A DNA stretch of 64,000 bases from Corynebacterium sp. (GCA_030530875.1 JAUMUD010000003.1:1-64000); one strand, 5' to 3'. Positions 8,533 through 20,380 are shown, counted from the stretch's first letter. The notes: generated from the letters alone by a model not told the origin. Translations and numbers: made by a program.

Positions 8533-9686
8533 TGAGTATTGTGAAGAACGCAACCTACCACAATAATAAGGGCGATCTTTTCACTTCCTTTGATGTCGCC
8601 GATTTTGATGTTCCTGCTGGTCGTGATGAGGTTTGGCGCTTTGTTCCACTGCGTCGCCTTCGCGGTTTGCATGACGGTTCTTTTAAGCCTGCCGACGCCA
8701 TGGATATTAGCGTCTCGGCCCCTGTGGGTGTGCGCGTAGAAACTGTGGATTCTACCGATGAGCGCCTGCGTGCCGCTGGTGGTGCTGTGGATCGTGTGGG
8801 CGCCCAGGTGTGGAGCTCCGCCCATGGTGGCACCATGGTGACCGTGAACCAGGACCTGGATGAGCCAGTTAATATCACCATTACTGGTCGTGGCCTGGAT
8901 GTCACCACCTTTGGTCTTCTTGGCATTGAACTTAAGGATAATGTCCGTGCTACGGTCAATGTCCACTATGTGGGTACCGGTACCCATGCTGATGTGACCA
9001 CCGTAATTGTGGGCGATAATGCCCAGCTCACCATGATTAATCATGAGGATTGGAATGAGGATGGTCTGCATCTTGGTTCCATGAAGGCTTTGATGAAGAA
9101 GGACTCCGTTCTTCGCCATAATTCCGCTTGCTTCGGTGGTGAGCTGGTGCGCCTGGTTCCTGCCGTGAAGTTCACCGCCCCTGGTGGTGATGCTGAGATG
9201 CTCGGCGTGTATTTTGCTGATGATGGTCAGTTCTTTGAGCAGCGCCTACTTGTGGACCATGCTGTGGCCAATTGCCGCTCCAATGTGTTGTATAAGGGTG
9301 CTCTGCAGGCCGATCCTGATTCTGATCTGCCTGAGGCTCGTACCTCCTGGGTTGGTGATGTGCTGATTCGATCTGGCGCCCAGGGTACTGATACCTATGA
9401 GGCCAACCGCAACCTGGTGCTGACTGAGGGTGCCCGTGCTGATGCCGTGCCAAATCTCGAAATTGAGACCGGCAATATTGTTGGTGCCGGCCATGCTGCC
9501 ACCGTTGGTCGTTTTGATGATGAACAACTCTTCTACCTTCGCTCCCGTGGTATCCCAGAGTCTGAGGCCCGCCGCCTGATTGTGCGCGGATTCTTCTCCG
9601 AGGTTATCGGGCGAATCCCCGTGGCTGAGGTTCGTGATGAACTCGAAGCCCGCGTTACCGAAGAACTCAAAAATACTCAACTATAA
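8532..9686 (+). CDS. sufD: Fe-S cluster assembly protein SufD
   Basis: SufB paralogue (384 residues) that completes the SufBC2D scaffold and is needed for iron entry. The C-terminal part carries the family motif EQLFYLRSRGIPESEARRL, parallel to the SufB stretch [11 protein letters not shown], and the core is the repetitive beta-helix. The start overlaps the sufB stop by one base (TAATG), indicating coupling. It is followed 11 bases later by sufC with its own strong ribosome site. Confidence 0.95.
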   Translation: MSIVKNATYHNNKGDLFTSFDVADFDVPAGRDEVWRFVPLRRLRGLHDGSFKPADAMDISVSAPVGVRVETVDSTDERLRAAGGAVDRVGAQVWSSAHGGTMVTVNQDLDEPVNITITGRGLDVTTFGLLGIELKDNVRATVNVHYVGTGTHADVTTVIVGDNAQLTMINHEDWNEDGLHLGSMKALMKKDSVLRHNSACFGGELVRLVPAVKFTAPGGDAEMLGVYFADDGQFFEQRLLVDHAVANCRSNVLYKGALQADPDSDLPEARTSWVGDVLIRSGAQGTDTYEANRNLVLTEGARADAVPNLEIETGNIVGAGHAATVGRFDDEQLFYLRSRGIPESEARRLIVRGFFSEVIGRIPVAEVRDELEARVTEELKNTQL

Positions 9687-9697
9687 AAGGAGCCCCG

Positions 9698-11715
<2,018 letters not shown>

Positions 11716-12165
11716 ATGAATTTGGAGTCCATGTATCAAGAGGTCATCCTCGACCACTATAAAAACCCCTATCATGCGGGTTTGCGGGAGCCTTTTGATG
11801 CCGAGGTCTACCATGTCAACACCTCCTGCGGTGATGAACTAACCCTGCGCGTGGTCCTCGATGGTGACACCATCAAGGATATTTCCTACCACGGCGAGGG
11901 CTGTTCGATCTCCCAGGCCTCGACTTCGGTCATGGCTGAGGAGCTTACTGGCAAGCCTATCGACGAGGCCATGGACCACCTGGCTGATTTCGAAAAGATG
12001 ATTACCAGCCGTGGCACCTATGAGGGTGATGCCGAAAAGATCGGTGATGGCATTGCCTTTGGTGGTGTATCACGTTACCCGGCCCGTGTGAAGTGTGCCC
12101 TGCTGGGCTGGAAGGCCCTGCAAGCTGCCGTGGATGAGGCACTGGAAAAGCAAGAAACTAAGTAG
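11716..12165 (+). CDS. sufU: sulfur transfer protein SufU
   Basis: IscU-like zinc protein (149 residues) that accepts persulfide sulfur from SufS. The zinc/sulfur ligands are in place: Cys in SCGDELTLRV, Cys in GCSISQAS, and Cys in RVKCALLGWKAL, plus the Asp of the first motif. The SufU-type insertion between the second and third ligand is present, separating it from IscU. Start codon follows the sufS stop directly, so they are coupled. Confidence 0.94.
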   Translation: MNLESMYQEVILDHYKNPYHAGLREPFDAEVYHVNTSCGDELTLRVVLDGDTIKDISYHGEGCSISQASTSVMAEELTGKPIDEAMDHLADFEKMITSRGTYEGDAEKIGDGIAFGGVSRYPARVKCALLGWKALQAAVDEALEKQETK

Positions 12166-12186
12166 AAGGTATTTTGAGGAGGCGAA

Positions 12187-12567
12187 ATGGAAGACCGTAG
12201 CGACCGCATGGATGAAATTGAAGAACTCACCAAGCCACCACAGTCCGATGATGACCTGGTGCGTGTGGGCGAAATTGAGGATGCCCTGCACGATGTGATT
12301 GACCCGGAGTTGGGTATTAATGTTGTGGACCTTGGTTTGGTCTACGATATGTGGGTTGATGGTGAGAAGGCCGTTATTGAAATGACTCTGACCTCTCCTG
12401 CATGCCCACTGACCGATATGCTTGAGGAACAGGCCGAAGCCGCCATTACCTCCAAGCTTCTTGCCACCGAGGTTATTGTGAAGTGGGTCTGGAATCCACC
12501 ATGGACCCCAAATATGATTACCGATGATGGCCGCGAGCAGCTTCGCGCCCTTGGTTTCTCCATCTAA
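12187..12567 (+). CDS. sufT: Fe-S maturation factor SufT (DUF59/MIP18 family)
   Basis: Small protein (126 residues) with a MIP18/DUF59 domain: DVIDPELGINVVDLGLVYDM near residues 35-55, and the conserved Cys in TSPACPLTDM near 75. Such proteins help deliver clusters to client enzymes. It has GAGGCG before the ATG and is the last gene of the suf operon; a hairpin follows. Confidence 0.92.
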   Translation: MEDRSDRMDEIEELTKPPQSDDDLVRVGEIEDALHDVIDPELGINVVDLGLVYDMWVDGEKAVIEMTLTSPACPLTDMLEEQAEAAITSKLLATEVIVKWVWNPPWTPNMITDDGREQLRALGFSI

Positions 12568-12582
12568 GAACCATAAATAAGA

Positions 12583-12617
12583 AGGCTGGTCTTCCCTGAA
12601 TTGGAAGGCCAGCCTTT
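12583..12617. terminator. bidirectional terminator between sufT and ald
   Basis: AAGGCTGGTCTTCC pairs with GGAAGGCCAGCCTT (14 bp, one G-U) across a 7-nt loop. The minus-strand exit is T-rich, so it can end both the suf operon and the convergent ald gene. Confidence 0.8.
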
Positions 12618-12627
12618 GGCATAAGGA

Positions 12628-13695
12628 CTAGTCAAGCAGTGCTTCGCACTTAATCTCGCCCTTATCGGTATTCAAGCCTAGAGCGAAGCCAGGATCAGCG
12701 GCCAGGGCTGCATCCACGCCCTTATTGGCCATGGCGAGCACATAGCGCAGGGTTTCTGCAGCAAGGGCACGCGTGGCGGTATAGGAGGCGGTGCCTGGCA
12801 TATTGGTCACACAGTACATGGTCTTATCACCAACACTGAAGGTTGGCTCAGTGTGGCTAGTTGGCTTGGAGAGTTCCGTGCAGCCACCCTGGTCGATAGC
12901 AATATCAACCACAACGCCGCCGCTTGGCATGCCTTCAATGGCCTCAGCGCTCACGACCTTTGGTGCCTTAGCACCAGGGATGAGTACAGAGCCAATGACG
13001 AGGTGGGAGCGGGAGAGCTCTTCCTTGACAGCGGATGGGGTAGAGGCGATACAGCGCACGCGACCCTCATAGCGATTCATAAAAGCACGCAGGGTAGTGG
13101 TATTCACATCCAAAACGGTGACCTGCGCACCAAGACCCACTGCCACATCCACAGCCTGGGCGCCGGCAGTACCGCCGCCAACCACAGTGACATTAATTGG
13201 GGCCACACCAGCAATGCCGCCAGGAAGCACACCTGGGCCACCATTGGCGGAAAGCAGAAGATTGGCACCAATCTGGGCGCCAAGACGGCCAGCAATCTCA
13301 CTCATTGGGGCAAGCAGCGGAAGACCACCCTGAGGACCAACCACAGTTTCAAAGGCAATGGCCTTGGTACCCGCGTCGAGCAGGGCCTTGGTCAGCTCAG
13401 GCTCAGCGGCAAGGTGCAGGTAGCAGAAGAGAGTGAGATCCTCACGCAGGAAGCCATATTCGGCGGCGATAGGTTCCTTTACCTTCACCACAAGTTCCTG
13501 CGCCCAGGCCTCAGCCTGGCTGCCAAGGGTAGCGCCAGCAGCCTGATAATCGGCATCAGTAAAGCCGGAGCCCACACCGGCACCGGCCTCAATAATTACC
13601 TCATGTCCAGCAGCAACAACGGCTGCCACGCCATCTGGGGTCATGCCCACACGACGCTCATTATTCTTAATTTCCTTTGGGACGCCAATGCGCAT
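12628..13695 (-). CDS. ald: alanine dehydrogenase
   Basis: NAD-dependent enzyme (355 residues) interconverting L-alanine and pyruvate plus ammonia. N-terminal MRIGVPKEIKNNERRVG is the family hallmark (substrate Arg15, Lys near 75 in VKVKEP), the active-site His is in CYLHLAAEPELT, and the NAD site is VVGGGTAGAQA near 172. The ATG at 13695 was chosen because AAAGG stands eight bases before it and because MRIGVPKE is the universal start of the family; a GTG three codons earlier overlaps that ribosome site. It faces the suf operon and shares its terminator. Confidence 0.95.
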   Translation of the reverse strand: MRIGVPKEIKNNERRVGMTPDGVAAVVAAGHEVIIEAGAGVGSGFTDADYQAAGATLGSQAEAWAQELVVKVKEPIAAEYGFLREDLTLFCYLHLAAEPELTKALLDAGTKAIAFETVVGPQGGLPLLAPMSEIAGRLGAQIGANLLLSANGGPGVLPGGIAGVAPINVTVVGGGTAGAQAVDVAVGLGAQVTVLDVNTTTLRAFMNRYEGRVRCIASTPSAVKEELSRSHLVIGSVLIPGAKAPKVVSAEAIEGMPSGGVVVDIAIDQGGCTELSKPTSHTEPTFSVGDKTMYCVTNMPGTASYTATRALAAETLRYVLAMANKGVDAALAADPGFALGLNTDKGEIKCEALLD

Positions 13696-13808
13696 GAAGA
13701 CCACCTTTCTGACAATTCATGTCGAAATCGAGTAAAGCAGTGGGAACTACTGCATAATCCAGGGTAGTCCTTTGCAAAATAGAAATGCGAAATTACCCCC
13801 AAAAGGGG

Positions 13809-13814
13809 TAAACT
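13809..13814 (+). promoter_or_regulatory. -10 element of leaderless ABC-F promoter
   Basis: TAAACT ends exactly 7 nt before the GTG at 13822. There is no useful ribosome site, which supports a leaderless GTG start. Confidence 0.55.
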
Positions 13815-13821
13815 GGCCTCC

Positions 13822-15447
13822 GTGATTGTCACTCAAGACTTTGAAGTTCGTGTAGGCGCCCGAACCCTACTAAATGCCCCTGGCCAGCTACTTCGCGTGC
13901 AGCCAGGCGACAGGATTGGCCTTGTTGGCCGTAATGGTGCGGGCAAGACGACCACCATGCGAATCCTTGCCGGAGAGACGCAACCCTATGCAGGTTCGGT
14001 TACCCGGTCCGGGGACATCGGTTACCTCCCGCAGGATTCCCGTGAGGGCAATATTGAGCAAAGTGCGCGTGACCGCGTGCTCAATGCCCGTGGCTTGGGT
14101 GATTTGCAGCGCTCCATGGCCAAGCAGCAGGAGATTATGGAAAATGATCCTGAAAACCGCGATAAGGCCATCAATAAGTATGCGCGCCTAGAAGAGCGCT
14201 TTGAGCAGCTCGGCGGCTATGAAGCAGCAGCTGAGGCAGCCCGTATTTGCGATGGTCTGGGGCTTCCTGGTCGCATTCTTGACCAGCCACTCAAGACCCT
14301 TTCTGGTGGTCAGCGCCGCCGCGTGGAGCTTGCCCAGATTCTTTTCGCTGCCTCGGCTGGTTCCGGCAAGTCCAAGACTACTTTGCTTCTCGACGAGCCC
14401 ACCAACCACCTCGATGCTGACTCCATTACCTGGCTGCGCGAATTTCTGCGTAAGCATGAGGGTGGTCTGATTCTGATCTCCCACGATGTGGAGCTCCTGG
14501 AGGCCGTCTGCAATAAGATTTGGTTCCTTGATGCCGTTCGTGGCGAGTGCGATGTCTACAATATGGGCTGGAAGAAGTATGTGGATGCCCGCGCTACCGA
14601 CGAGGCTCGTCGTCGCCGTGAGCGTGCCAATGCCGAAAAGAAGGCAGCAGCCCTCAAACAGCAGGCAGCAAAGCTCGGTGCCAAGGCAACCAAGGCTGCG
14701 GCTGCCAAGCAGATGCTTGCCCGTGCGGAAAAGATGGTGGCGCAAACTGATGAGATCCGTCAGGCCGACCGAGTCGCCCACATTACCTTCCCGGATCCAG
14801 CCCCATGCGGTAAGACCCCAATGAATGCCAAGGGCCTAACCAAGATGTATGGTTCCCTCGAAGTCTTTGCCGGTGTGGACCTGGCTATCGACAAGGGCTC
14901 CCGCGTGGTGGTTCTTGGTATGAACGGTGCCGGTAAGACCACGCTGCTCAAACTTCTCGCGGGCGTGGAGCGCACCGATGGTGAGGGCGGCATTGTCTAC
15001 GGCCATGGTCTCAAGATCGGTTACTTCGCCCAGGAGCATGACACCATCGACCCTGATGCCACCGTCTGGGAGAACACGATCCGTGCCTGCCCGGATGCGG
15101 GCGAGCAGGACCTTCGTGGTCTGCTTGGTGCTTTCATGTTTAGTGGCGAGCAGCTTGAACAGCCCGCCGGCACGCTCTCCGGTGGTGAAAAGACCCGACT
15201 AGCGCTCGCCTCGCTGGTCTCCTCGCGCGCCAATGTGCTGCTACTTGATGAGCCAACTAATAACCTCGACCCGGTCTCCCGTGAGCAGGTGCTCGATGCC
15301 CTGCGCTCCTATAAGGGCGCGGTTGTGCTCGTCACCCACGACCCAGGTGCCGTCAAGGCCCTGGATCCTGAGCGTGTCATTGTTCTTCCAGATGGTACCG
15401 AGGACCTCTGGAATGATGAGTATATGGAGATCGTCGAGCTACACTAA
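13822..15447 (+). CDS. ABC-F family ATPase
   Basis: Duplicated soluble ABC ATPase (541 residues) with no membrane domain. Site 1 has GRNGAGKTT near residue 33, LSGGQRRR near 157 and LLLDEPTNHLD near 187. Site 2 has GMNGAGKTT near 370, LSGGEKTR near 455 and LLLDEPTNNLD near 475. A charged linker of about residues 255-310 (ERANAEKKAAALKQQ) joins the two halves, as in ribosome-binding ABC-F proteins, which act on translation or protect the ribosome. Whether this is a housekeeping factor or a resistance type cannot be told from sequence; the backbone location favours housekeeping. Its last codons overlap the convergent neighbour by four bases. Confidence 0.9.
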   Translation: MIVTQDFEVRVGARTLLNAPGQLLRVQPGDRIGLVGRNGAGKTTTMRILAGETQPYAGSVTRSGDIGYLPQDSREGNIEQSARDRVLNARGLGDLQRSMAKQQEIMENDPENRDKAINKYARLEERFEQLGGYEAAAEAARICDGLGLPGRILDQPLKTLSGGQRRRVELAQILFAASAGSGKSKTTLLLDEPTNHLDADSITWLREFLRKHEGGLILISHDVELLEAVCNKIWFLDAVRGECDVYNMGWKKYVDARATDEARRRRERANAEKKAAALKQQAAKLGAKATKAAAAKQMLARAEKMVAQTDEIRQADRVAHITFPDPAPCGKTPMNAKGLTKMYGSLEVFAGVDLAIDKGSRVVVLGMNGAGKTTLLKLLAGVERTDGEGGIVYGHGLKIGYFAQEHDTIDPDATVWENTIRACPDAGEQDLRGLLGAFMFSGEQLEQPAGTLSGGEKTRLALASLVSSRANVLLLDEPTNNLDPVSREQVLDALRSYKGAVVLVTHDPGAVKALDPERVIVLPDGTEDLWNDEYMEIVELH

Positions 15448-16157
15448 GCCGCGTCGGACTCACAAAGAGCAATAAAGTTTCGGAGCAGTTGTGCTGCCCA
15501 GCGTGTATCAATGCTGGGCAGCTTTTTCACGATATTCTCGTATTCCTCTGGGGCAAAGTAGCCATAGTCAAAGTAGAAGTCCATGCGGTTCTTCATGGCA
15601 ATAGCGTCCATTTCCGCGTGGAACTGGCAAGCCCAGGTGGTCTCATTAACACGCAGAATCTGCACTGGGCAGGTGGGGCTAGTGGCAAGCACACGGCTAC
15701 CCTGGGCAGGGACCTCAATATTTTCCGTGTGGCCAGTCAGGGCCGTAAAGTGATTAGGCAAAGTGCGGGTGAGAGGATCATGCAATCCCGCTTCAGTGAG
15801 GTCCACTGTGGTGGGACCGGAGGATTCAGGGTGGGTGCGGGCAACCTGACCGCCCTTATAAACTGTGGCAAAACCAGCACCGAAACAGACGAACATGACC
15901 TTGAGTGGAGCGTCGATAAGCTCCCCAAGGATGCGGTGAACATGAAGCTGCCAGTCGGAGTATTGCTCCGAAGTCATATTAAAAGGACTACCGCCGATGA
16001 AAATGCCCGAATATTGAGAAAGATCGGGCAGGGTAGCATCGGCGGTATCAAGTACAGCTTGATCGAGGTGGTCAAGACCTGTGGCGACCAGGAAATCACG
16101 GTGCTCAGCAGCGAGAATTTCGGCACCACTACGCGGGGAAACAAGAAGGAAAGTCAT
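15444..16157 (-). CDS. class I glutamine amidotransferase-like protein
   Basis: Single-domain protein (237 residues) of the GuaA-like amidotransferase family. The nucleophile elbow MFVCFGAGFA near 88-97 carries the Cys but reads CFGAG rather than the usual CxGxQ; the His is in ACQFHAEMD near 178 with a following acid. Homologues sit beside acn-acnR in other corynebacteria. Its partner and substrate are unknown. It starts 20 bases after the acnR stop with AAGAAGG before the ATG, so it is the third gene of the acn operon. Its stop codon overlaps the stop of the ABC-F gene. Confidence 0.85.
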   Translation of the reverse strand: MTFLLVSPRSGAEILAAEHRDFLVATGLDHLDQAVLDTADATLPDLSQYSGIFIGGSPFNMTSEQYSDWQLHVHRILGELIDAPLKVMFVCFGAGFATVYKGGQVARTHPESSGPTTVDLTEAGLHDPLTRTLPNHFTALTGHTENIEVPAQGSRVLATSPTCPVQILRVNETTWACQFHAEMDAIAMKNRMDFYFDYGYFAPEEYENIVKKLPSIDTRWAAQLLRNFIALCESDAA

Positions 16158-16177
16158 AGCCTTCTTATTCTAACCAA

Positions 16178-16723
16178 CTAGCCGCGAATAGTCTGTTCCA
16201 CCACATCAAGCATGGCATGCAATTTTTCTTTGGACTCACCCTGGGCAAGACGGGAAATAAAACCATCAAGCACAGTTTCCAAATAAACCTGCATAGTTTG
16301 AGTGGAATATCCACTATTATTCTTGGCCCCGAGGCGGGTAATAATCGCCTCATCCAAGATGGCCTGGTGGTCGTGCCACTGCTGGGCAAAGGTGGTATCC
16401 GTGCGCAGCAAACGGGAGATTTCCAGGCGAGTAACCAACCACTCGTATTGATCCGGCTGGTCAAGGAAGCTACGCATCACATCAATCAGACCATGTTCGG
16501 CAACAACCTCAGCCATGCGCTCGGAATCCTGGCGGGCGAGCGTGAGGAAAAGATTCTGCTTATCGCCAAAATGATGGAAGATAGCTCCGCGCGACTTACC
16601 AATGACCTCCTCGAGGCGCCGCACCGTTGCCCCCTCATAACCGTAGAGGGCAAAGCAGCGGCGGGCGCCAGCGAGGATTTCTTGGCGTCGCTGGGCGAGG
16701 TCCCGACTATCGAGCCTCGGCAT
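16178..16723 (-). CDS. acnR: TetR-type repressor of aconitase, AcnR
   Basis: TetR-family regulator (181 residues). HTH lies at about residues 15-60 (CFALYGYEGATVRRLEEV, then GKSRGAIFHHFGDKQNLF), followed by a helical ligand/dimer domain. AcnR represses acn in C. glutamicum by binding the acn promoter. Here its ATG overlaps the acn stop (TAATG), so it is cotranscribed with its target, giving autoregulation. A matching operator is present upstream of acn. Confidence 0.93.
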   Translation of the reverse strand: MPRLDSRDLAQRRQEILAGARRCFALYGYEGATVRRLEEVIGKSRGAIFHHFGDKQNLFLTLARQDSERMAEVVAEHGLIDVMRSFLDQPDQYEWLVTRLEISRLLRTDTTFAQQWHDHQAILDEAIITRLGAKNNSGYSTQTMQVYLETVLDGFISRLAQGESKEKLHAMLDVVEQTIRG

Positions 16724-19491
16724 TAGTCAGCGGCAATCATATTACGCAGCACGTACTGAAGAATGCCGCCATTACGGTAGTAGTCAGCCTCACCCGGTGT
16801 GTCAATACGGACCACAGCGTCGAACTCGACCTTATCGCCGCTCTCCTTGGTTGCGGTGACGTGGACGGTCTTCGGGGTGACACCATTATTGAGCTCTTCG
16901 ATGCCGGTGATATCGAAGGTCTCGGTACCATCCAGGCCAAGGGACTCATGGGACTCACCAGCAGGGAACTGGAGAGGAATCACACCCATACCGATGAGGT
17001 TGGAGCGGTGGATACGCTCGAAGGACTCGGTAATAACTGCCTTCACACCAAGCAGGTTGGTGCCCTTAGCAGCCCAGTCACGGGAAGAACCGGTGCCGTA
17101 TTCTTTACCACCAAGAACAACCAGTGGAACACCGGCTGCCTTGTAGTTCTCACAGGCATCATAGATGAAGGCCTGTGGGCCACCCTCCTGGGTGAAGTCA
17201 CGGGTATAACCACCGGCAATATCCACCAGCTGGTTCTGCAGGCGGATATTAGCGAAGGTACCGCGCATCATAACCTCGTGGTTACCACGGCGGGAACCCA
17301 GGGAGTTATAGTCCTTGCGCTCTACGCCATTGGCGTCGAGGTACTGGGCAGCTGGGGTGCCTGGCTTAATGGAGGAAGCTGGGCTGATATGGTCGGTGGT
17401 GACCGAGTCGCCGAGCTTAGCCAGAACACGAGCGCCGTGAATATCGCTAACCGGCTCTGGTTCAAGGGTCATGCCCTCGAAATATGGAGCCTTGCGGATA
17501 TAGGTGGAGGACTCATCCCAATCGAAGGTCTTGCCCTCTGGGGTTGGGAGGTTCTGCCAGGTCTCATCACCGAGGAAGACGTCCTTGTAGTCAGCCTCAT
17601 AGAGCTCACGGCTAATGGAGGCCTCGATGGTGGCTTCAATTTCTTCGGTGGATGGCCAGATGTCCTTGAGGAAGACATCCACGCCGTCCTTGTCCTTGCC
17701 CAGTGGCTGGGTCTCGAAATCAAAGTCCATGGTGCCGGCAATAGCGTAGGCAATGACCATGATTGGGCTGGCCAGGTAGTTCATCTTCACATCAGGGGAG
17801 ATGCGGCCTTCGAAGTTACGGTTACCGGACAAAACTGCGGTTGCAGTCAAGTCGTAGGTATTGATAGCTTCGGAAACTTCTGGCTGCAGTGGACCGGAGT
17901 TACCGATACAGGTGGTGCAGCCGAAGCCTGCGAGGAAGAAGCCCAGAGCTTCGAGGTCCTTCCACAGACCTGCGCGCTTATAGTAGCCATCCACAACCTG
18001 GGAGCCTGGGGCACAAATGGTCTTGACCCATGGCTTTGCCGTGAGGCCCTTTTCCACTGCCTTGCGGGCAATGAGGCCAGCACCAATCATCACCGATGGG
18101 TTAGAGGTATTGGTGCAGGAGGTGATGGAGGCAATGGCGACCATGCCATGGTCCAGGGTGTACTCGCCACCATTTGGGGACTTAACGACGACCGGCCGGC
18201 TTGGACGACCTTCAGCACCAAGAGCGGCAGACTCGCCGTGTCCAGCACGGGAGGAGTTGGAGGTGAGTGGGAACTCCTTTTCCTGGGTGACTGGCTCGAA
18301 GGTCTTCTGCTCAGGGCAGTAGGTTGGCAGATCCTTGCGGAACTGTGCCTTGGACTCTGTGAGCAGGATACGGTCCTGTGGGCGCTTTGGGCCAGCGATG
18401 GAAGGAACCACAGTGGAGAGGTCGAGTTCGAGGTACTCAGAGTACTGTGCTTCTGGGGTATCCTCATCGAGCCACATGCCCTGGGCCTTAGCATAGGCCT
18501 CGACCAGGGCAATCTGCTCCTCCGAGCGGCCAGTCAAGCGCATGTACTTGGTGGTCTGCTCATCAATTGGGAACATGGCGCAGGTGGACCCGAACTCTGG
18601 GCTCATATTGCCGATGGTTGCGCGGTTAGCCAATGGCACAGCCTTGACGCCAGAGCCGTAGAACTCGACGAACTTCTGAACCACGCCGTGCTGGCGGAGC
18701 ATCTCAGTAATAGTGAGGACGACGTCGGTAGCGGTCACACCGGCAGGAATTTCACCGGTGAGCTTGAAGCCGACGACACGAGGAATCAGCATGGAAACTG
18801 GCTGGCCGAGCATAGCGGCCTCAGCCTCAATACCACCGACACCCCAGCCGAGAATGCCGAGGCCATTTTCCATTGTGGTGTGGGAGTCAGTACCAATACA
18901 GGTATCTGGGTATGCCAGGCCGTCCTTATCGAAGACCACGCGAGCGAGGTTCTCGATGTTCACCTGGTGGACAATACCGGTTCCTGGAGGAACCACGCGG
19001 AAATTAGAGAAGGCCTTAGAACCCCAGCGGAGGAACTGGTAGCGCTCCGCATTGCGTTCGTATTCGATCTCCACGTTCTTGGCCAGGGAATCACGGCCGC
19101 CGAAGGCCTCAATAATAACAGAGTGGTCAATAACCATCTCTGCCGGATTCAAGGGGTTAACCTTGTCTGGGTCGCCACCGAGGTCCTTAACGGCCTCACG
19201 CATGGTAGCGAGATCCACGACGCAAGGAACGCCGGTGAAGTCCTGCATCAGCACGCGGGCTGGGGTGAACTGAATTTCGATGCTGGGTTCAGCACTTGGG
19301 TCCCAGTTAGCAATAGCCTTAATGTGATCCTGGGTGATATTCGCACCGTCCTCAGTGCGGAGGAGATTCTCACCAAGTACCTTGAGTGAGTATGGGAGCT
19401 TCTCCATACCTGGAACGGCGTCGAGTGCGAAATAGTCATAAGTCTTGGACCCTACGTTGAGAGTCCGCTTAGCATTGAATGAATTAAGCAA
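16723..19491 (-). CDS. acn: aconitate hydratase A (aconitase)
   Basis: TCA-cycle [4Fe-4S] enzyme (922 residues) converting citrate to isocitrate via cis-aconitate. Cluster cysteines are in [12 protein letters not shown] and [14 protein letters not shown]; the swivel domain with [15 protein letters not shown] is at the C-terminus. I chose a TTG start at 19491: AGGAG stands five bases upstream, and the protein then begins [11 protein letters not shown], matching the length of relatives. Farther upstream in-frame codons lack a ribosome site. First gene of acn-acnR-amidotransferase. Confidence 0.95.
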   Translation of the reverse strand: MLNSFNAKRTLNVGSKTYDYFALDAVPGMEKLPYSLKVLGENLLRTEDGANITQDHIKAIANWDPSAEPSIEIQFTPARVLMQDFTGVPCVVDLATMREAVKDLGGDPDKVNPLNPAEMVIDHSVIIEAFGGRDSLAKNVEIEYERNAERYQFLRWGSKAFSNFRVVPPGTGIVHQVNIENLARVVFDKDGLAYPDTCIGTDSHTTMENGLGILGWGVGGIEAEAAMLGQPVSMLIPRVVGFKLTGEIPAGVTATDVVLTITEMLRQHGVVQKFVEFYGSGVKAVPLANRATIGNMSPEFGSTCAMFPIDEQTTKYMRLTGRSEEQIALVEAYAKAQGMWLDEDTPEAQYSEYLELDLSTVVPSIAGPKRPQDRILLTESKAQFRKDLPTYCPEQKTFEPVTQEKEFPLTSNSSRAGHGESAALGAEGRPSRPVVVKSPNGGEYTLDHGMVAIASITSCTNTSNPSVMIGAGLIARKAVEKGLTAKPWVKTICAPGSQVVDGYYKRAGLWKDLEALGFFLAGFGCTTCIGNSGPLQPEVSEAINTYDLTATAVLSGNRNFEGRISPDVKMNYLASPIMVIAYAIAGTMDFDFETQPLGKDKDGVDVFLKDIWPSTEEIEATIEASISRELYEADYKDVFLGDETWQNLPTPEGKTFDWDESSTYIRKAPYFEGMTLEPEPVSDIHGARVLAKLGDSVTTDHISPASSIKPGTPAAQYLDANGVERKDYNSLGSRRGNHEVMMRGTFANIRLQNQLVDIAGGYTRDFTQEGGPQAFIYDACENYKAAGVPLVVLGGKEYGTGSSRDWAAKGTNLLGVKAVITESFERIHRSNLIGMGVIPLQFPAGESHESLGLDGTETFDITGIEELNNGVTPKTVHVTATKESGDKVEFDAVVRIDTPGEADYYRNGGILQYVLRNMIAAD

Positions 19492-19528
19492 AATCGCTCC
19501 TACTAAATTGGGCTGGTGTTTACGCAGG

Positions 19529-19545
19529 TGCAAACCTGGTGCACT
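19529..19545. repeat. short inverted repeat in acn leader
   Basis: GTGCA and TGCAC face each other over seven bases just downstream of the predicted acn start point. Possible regulator site or leader hairpin; function unknown. Confidence 0.3.
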
Positions 19546-19551
19546 TTTTCT

Positions 19552-19574
19552 ATTCTAACAGTACGGCCGTTATG
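19552..19574 (-). promoter_or_regulatory. acn promoter with AcnR operator
   Basis: On the minus strand CATAACGGCCGTACTG (19574-19559) fits the AcnR consensus I recall from C. glutamicum, CAGNACnnncGTACTG, at all defined positions but one. TAGAAT (19557-19552), two bases later, is a good -10, so the operator would fill the spacer between -35 and -10. That explains repression by steric block. Confidence 0.75.
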
Positions 19575-19665
19575 TTGTATAACTGGCTACTCTAGCCTGC
19601 GCTTTTAGTGGATTTTTGTGGATGCTAACCGAGTGTTGTTCGCCAAAATTCAGGGGTTGAATCGG

Positions 19666-19671
19666 TAGAAT
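19666..19671 (+). promoter_or_regulatory. -10 element of leaderless promoter
   Basis: TAGAAT ends exactly 7 nt before the ATG at 19679, with no ribosome site between. It drives the small membrane protein gene divergent from acn. Confidence 0.55.
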
Positions 19672-19678
19672 TAGCCCC

Positions 19679-20155
19679 ATGATTCCAGCAAATGTCGATA
19701 TTGATTCGCTCGCTCGCCAATTAGAGCAGGGAAGTATTGCCTGGCAGTCTTCCAAGTCTCCACAGCGTGAGGATGCCCCATATATCGAATCAGCCCTACA
19801 CGGAACCAATATTAAGCTCGTTGTGCTTGATGAAACTCCTGCTCAAACAGCGGATTTACGTGATATTGCCCAAACTCTCATGGAAAAGACAGGTTCAGAA
19901 ACTGTCGTTGTGCGCGCTCCTGGCTCCGGTGCTTTGGTCTCCACGCACTATTCCCGTGCCAATTTGGAATACGGTCAAGCCGCCTTCCTTGCCGACGGTG
20001 ATTACACCCACGCAACCCAACAGCTCGTAAGTACTTTGACCAGCCATAACAGCACTCCGTCCAGTGTGGAATTTCTGGGTGGCGGTGTCATTGGAATAGT
20101 CCTTGTCATGCTTCTTACTTTCTTCTCCCTTAAGTCAAGAAAGAAGGGTAGATAA
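19679..20155 (+). CDS. small membrane protein (Rv1476-like)
   Basis: A 158-residue protein with one C-terminal transmembrane helix (about 131-150, GGGVIGIVLVMLLTFFSL) and a basic end (KSRKKGR). The N-terminal domain (about 1-125) has no signal peptide; it resembles a TPM-like fold in length and layout, which is only an impression. Position between divergent acn and a RipA-like peptidoglycan hydrolase parallels Mycobacterium tuberculosis Rv1476, next to ripA. Function unknown; a role linked to the cell-wall hydrolase is an inference from this neighbourhood. Confidence 0.75.
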   Translation: MIPANVDIDSLARQLEQGSIAWQSSKSPQREDAPYIESALHGTNIKLVVLDETPAQTADLRDIAQTLMEKTGSETVVVRAPGSGALVSTHYSRANLEYGQAAFLADGDYTHATQQLVSTLTSHNSTPSSVEFLGGGVIGIVLVMLLTFFSLKSRKKGR

Positions 20156-20184
20156 GCGCGACACGCCGTAGTGTTACATAAATG

Positions 20185-20218
20185 TGGCCAACCTCACAAA
20201 AGAGGTTGGCCATTACTT
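20185..20218 (+). terminator. rho-independent terminator
   Basis: Perfect 11-bp stem TGGCCAACCTC / GAGGTTGGCCA with a 6-nt loop, followed by a T-rich tail. Ends the small membrane protein gene. Confidence 0.85.
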
Positions 20219-20299
20219 ATTTCACCAGGTCAGTGCATGTCTTAAGTGTAACCGAAGAAGCTGTGAAGCTGTTAAAACTGAGATTAAAGTTACCAAAAT

Positions 20300-20380
20300 G
20301 ACTCAACGTGGCTTAAGGTTCAATTGTCAGCTTTTGAGACTAGACAAGCATGTGGGGAAGCACGCTGAGGCTAGACTCAA
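20300..20380 (+). promoter_or_regulatory. structured leader of the NlpC/P60 gene
   Basis: TTGAGACTAG (20334-20343) can pair with CTAGACTCAA (20371-20380) around an inner imperfect hairpin (GCATGTG..GCACGC). The same TTGAG could instead pair with an upstream GACTCAA copy (20300-20306). This could be a leader RNA switch or a regulator site. No known riboswitch class recognised. Confidence 0.35.

Noticed and set aside
16627..19389. A very long open frame (about 920 codons) on the strand opposite acn
   Set aside because: It mirrors the codon pattern of aconitase, encodes no recognisable protein, and has no ribosome site. The same applies to long antisense frames opposite metH (37314-39296), aspA (50078-51595) and cpfC-independent stretches elsewhere.
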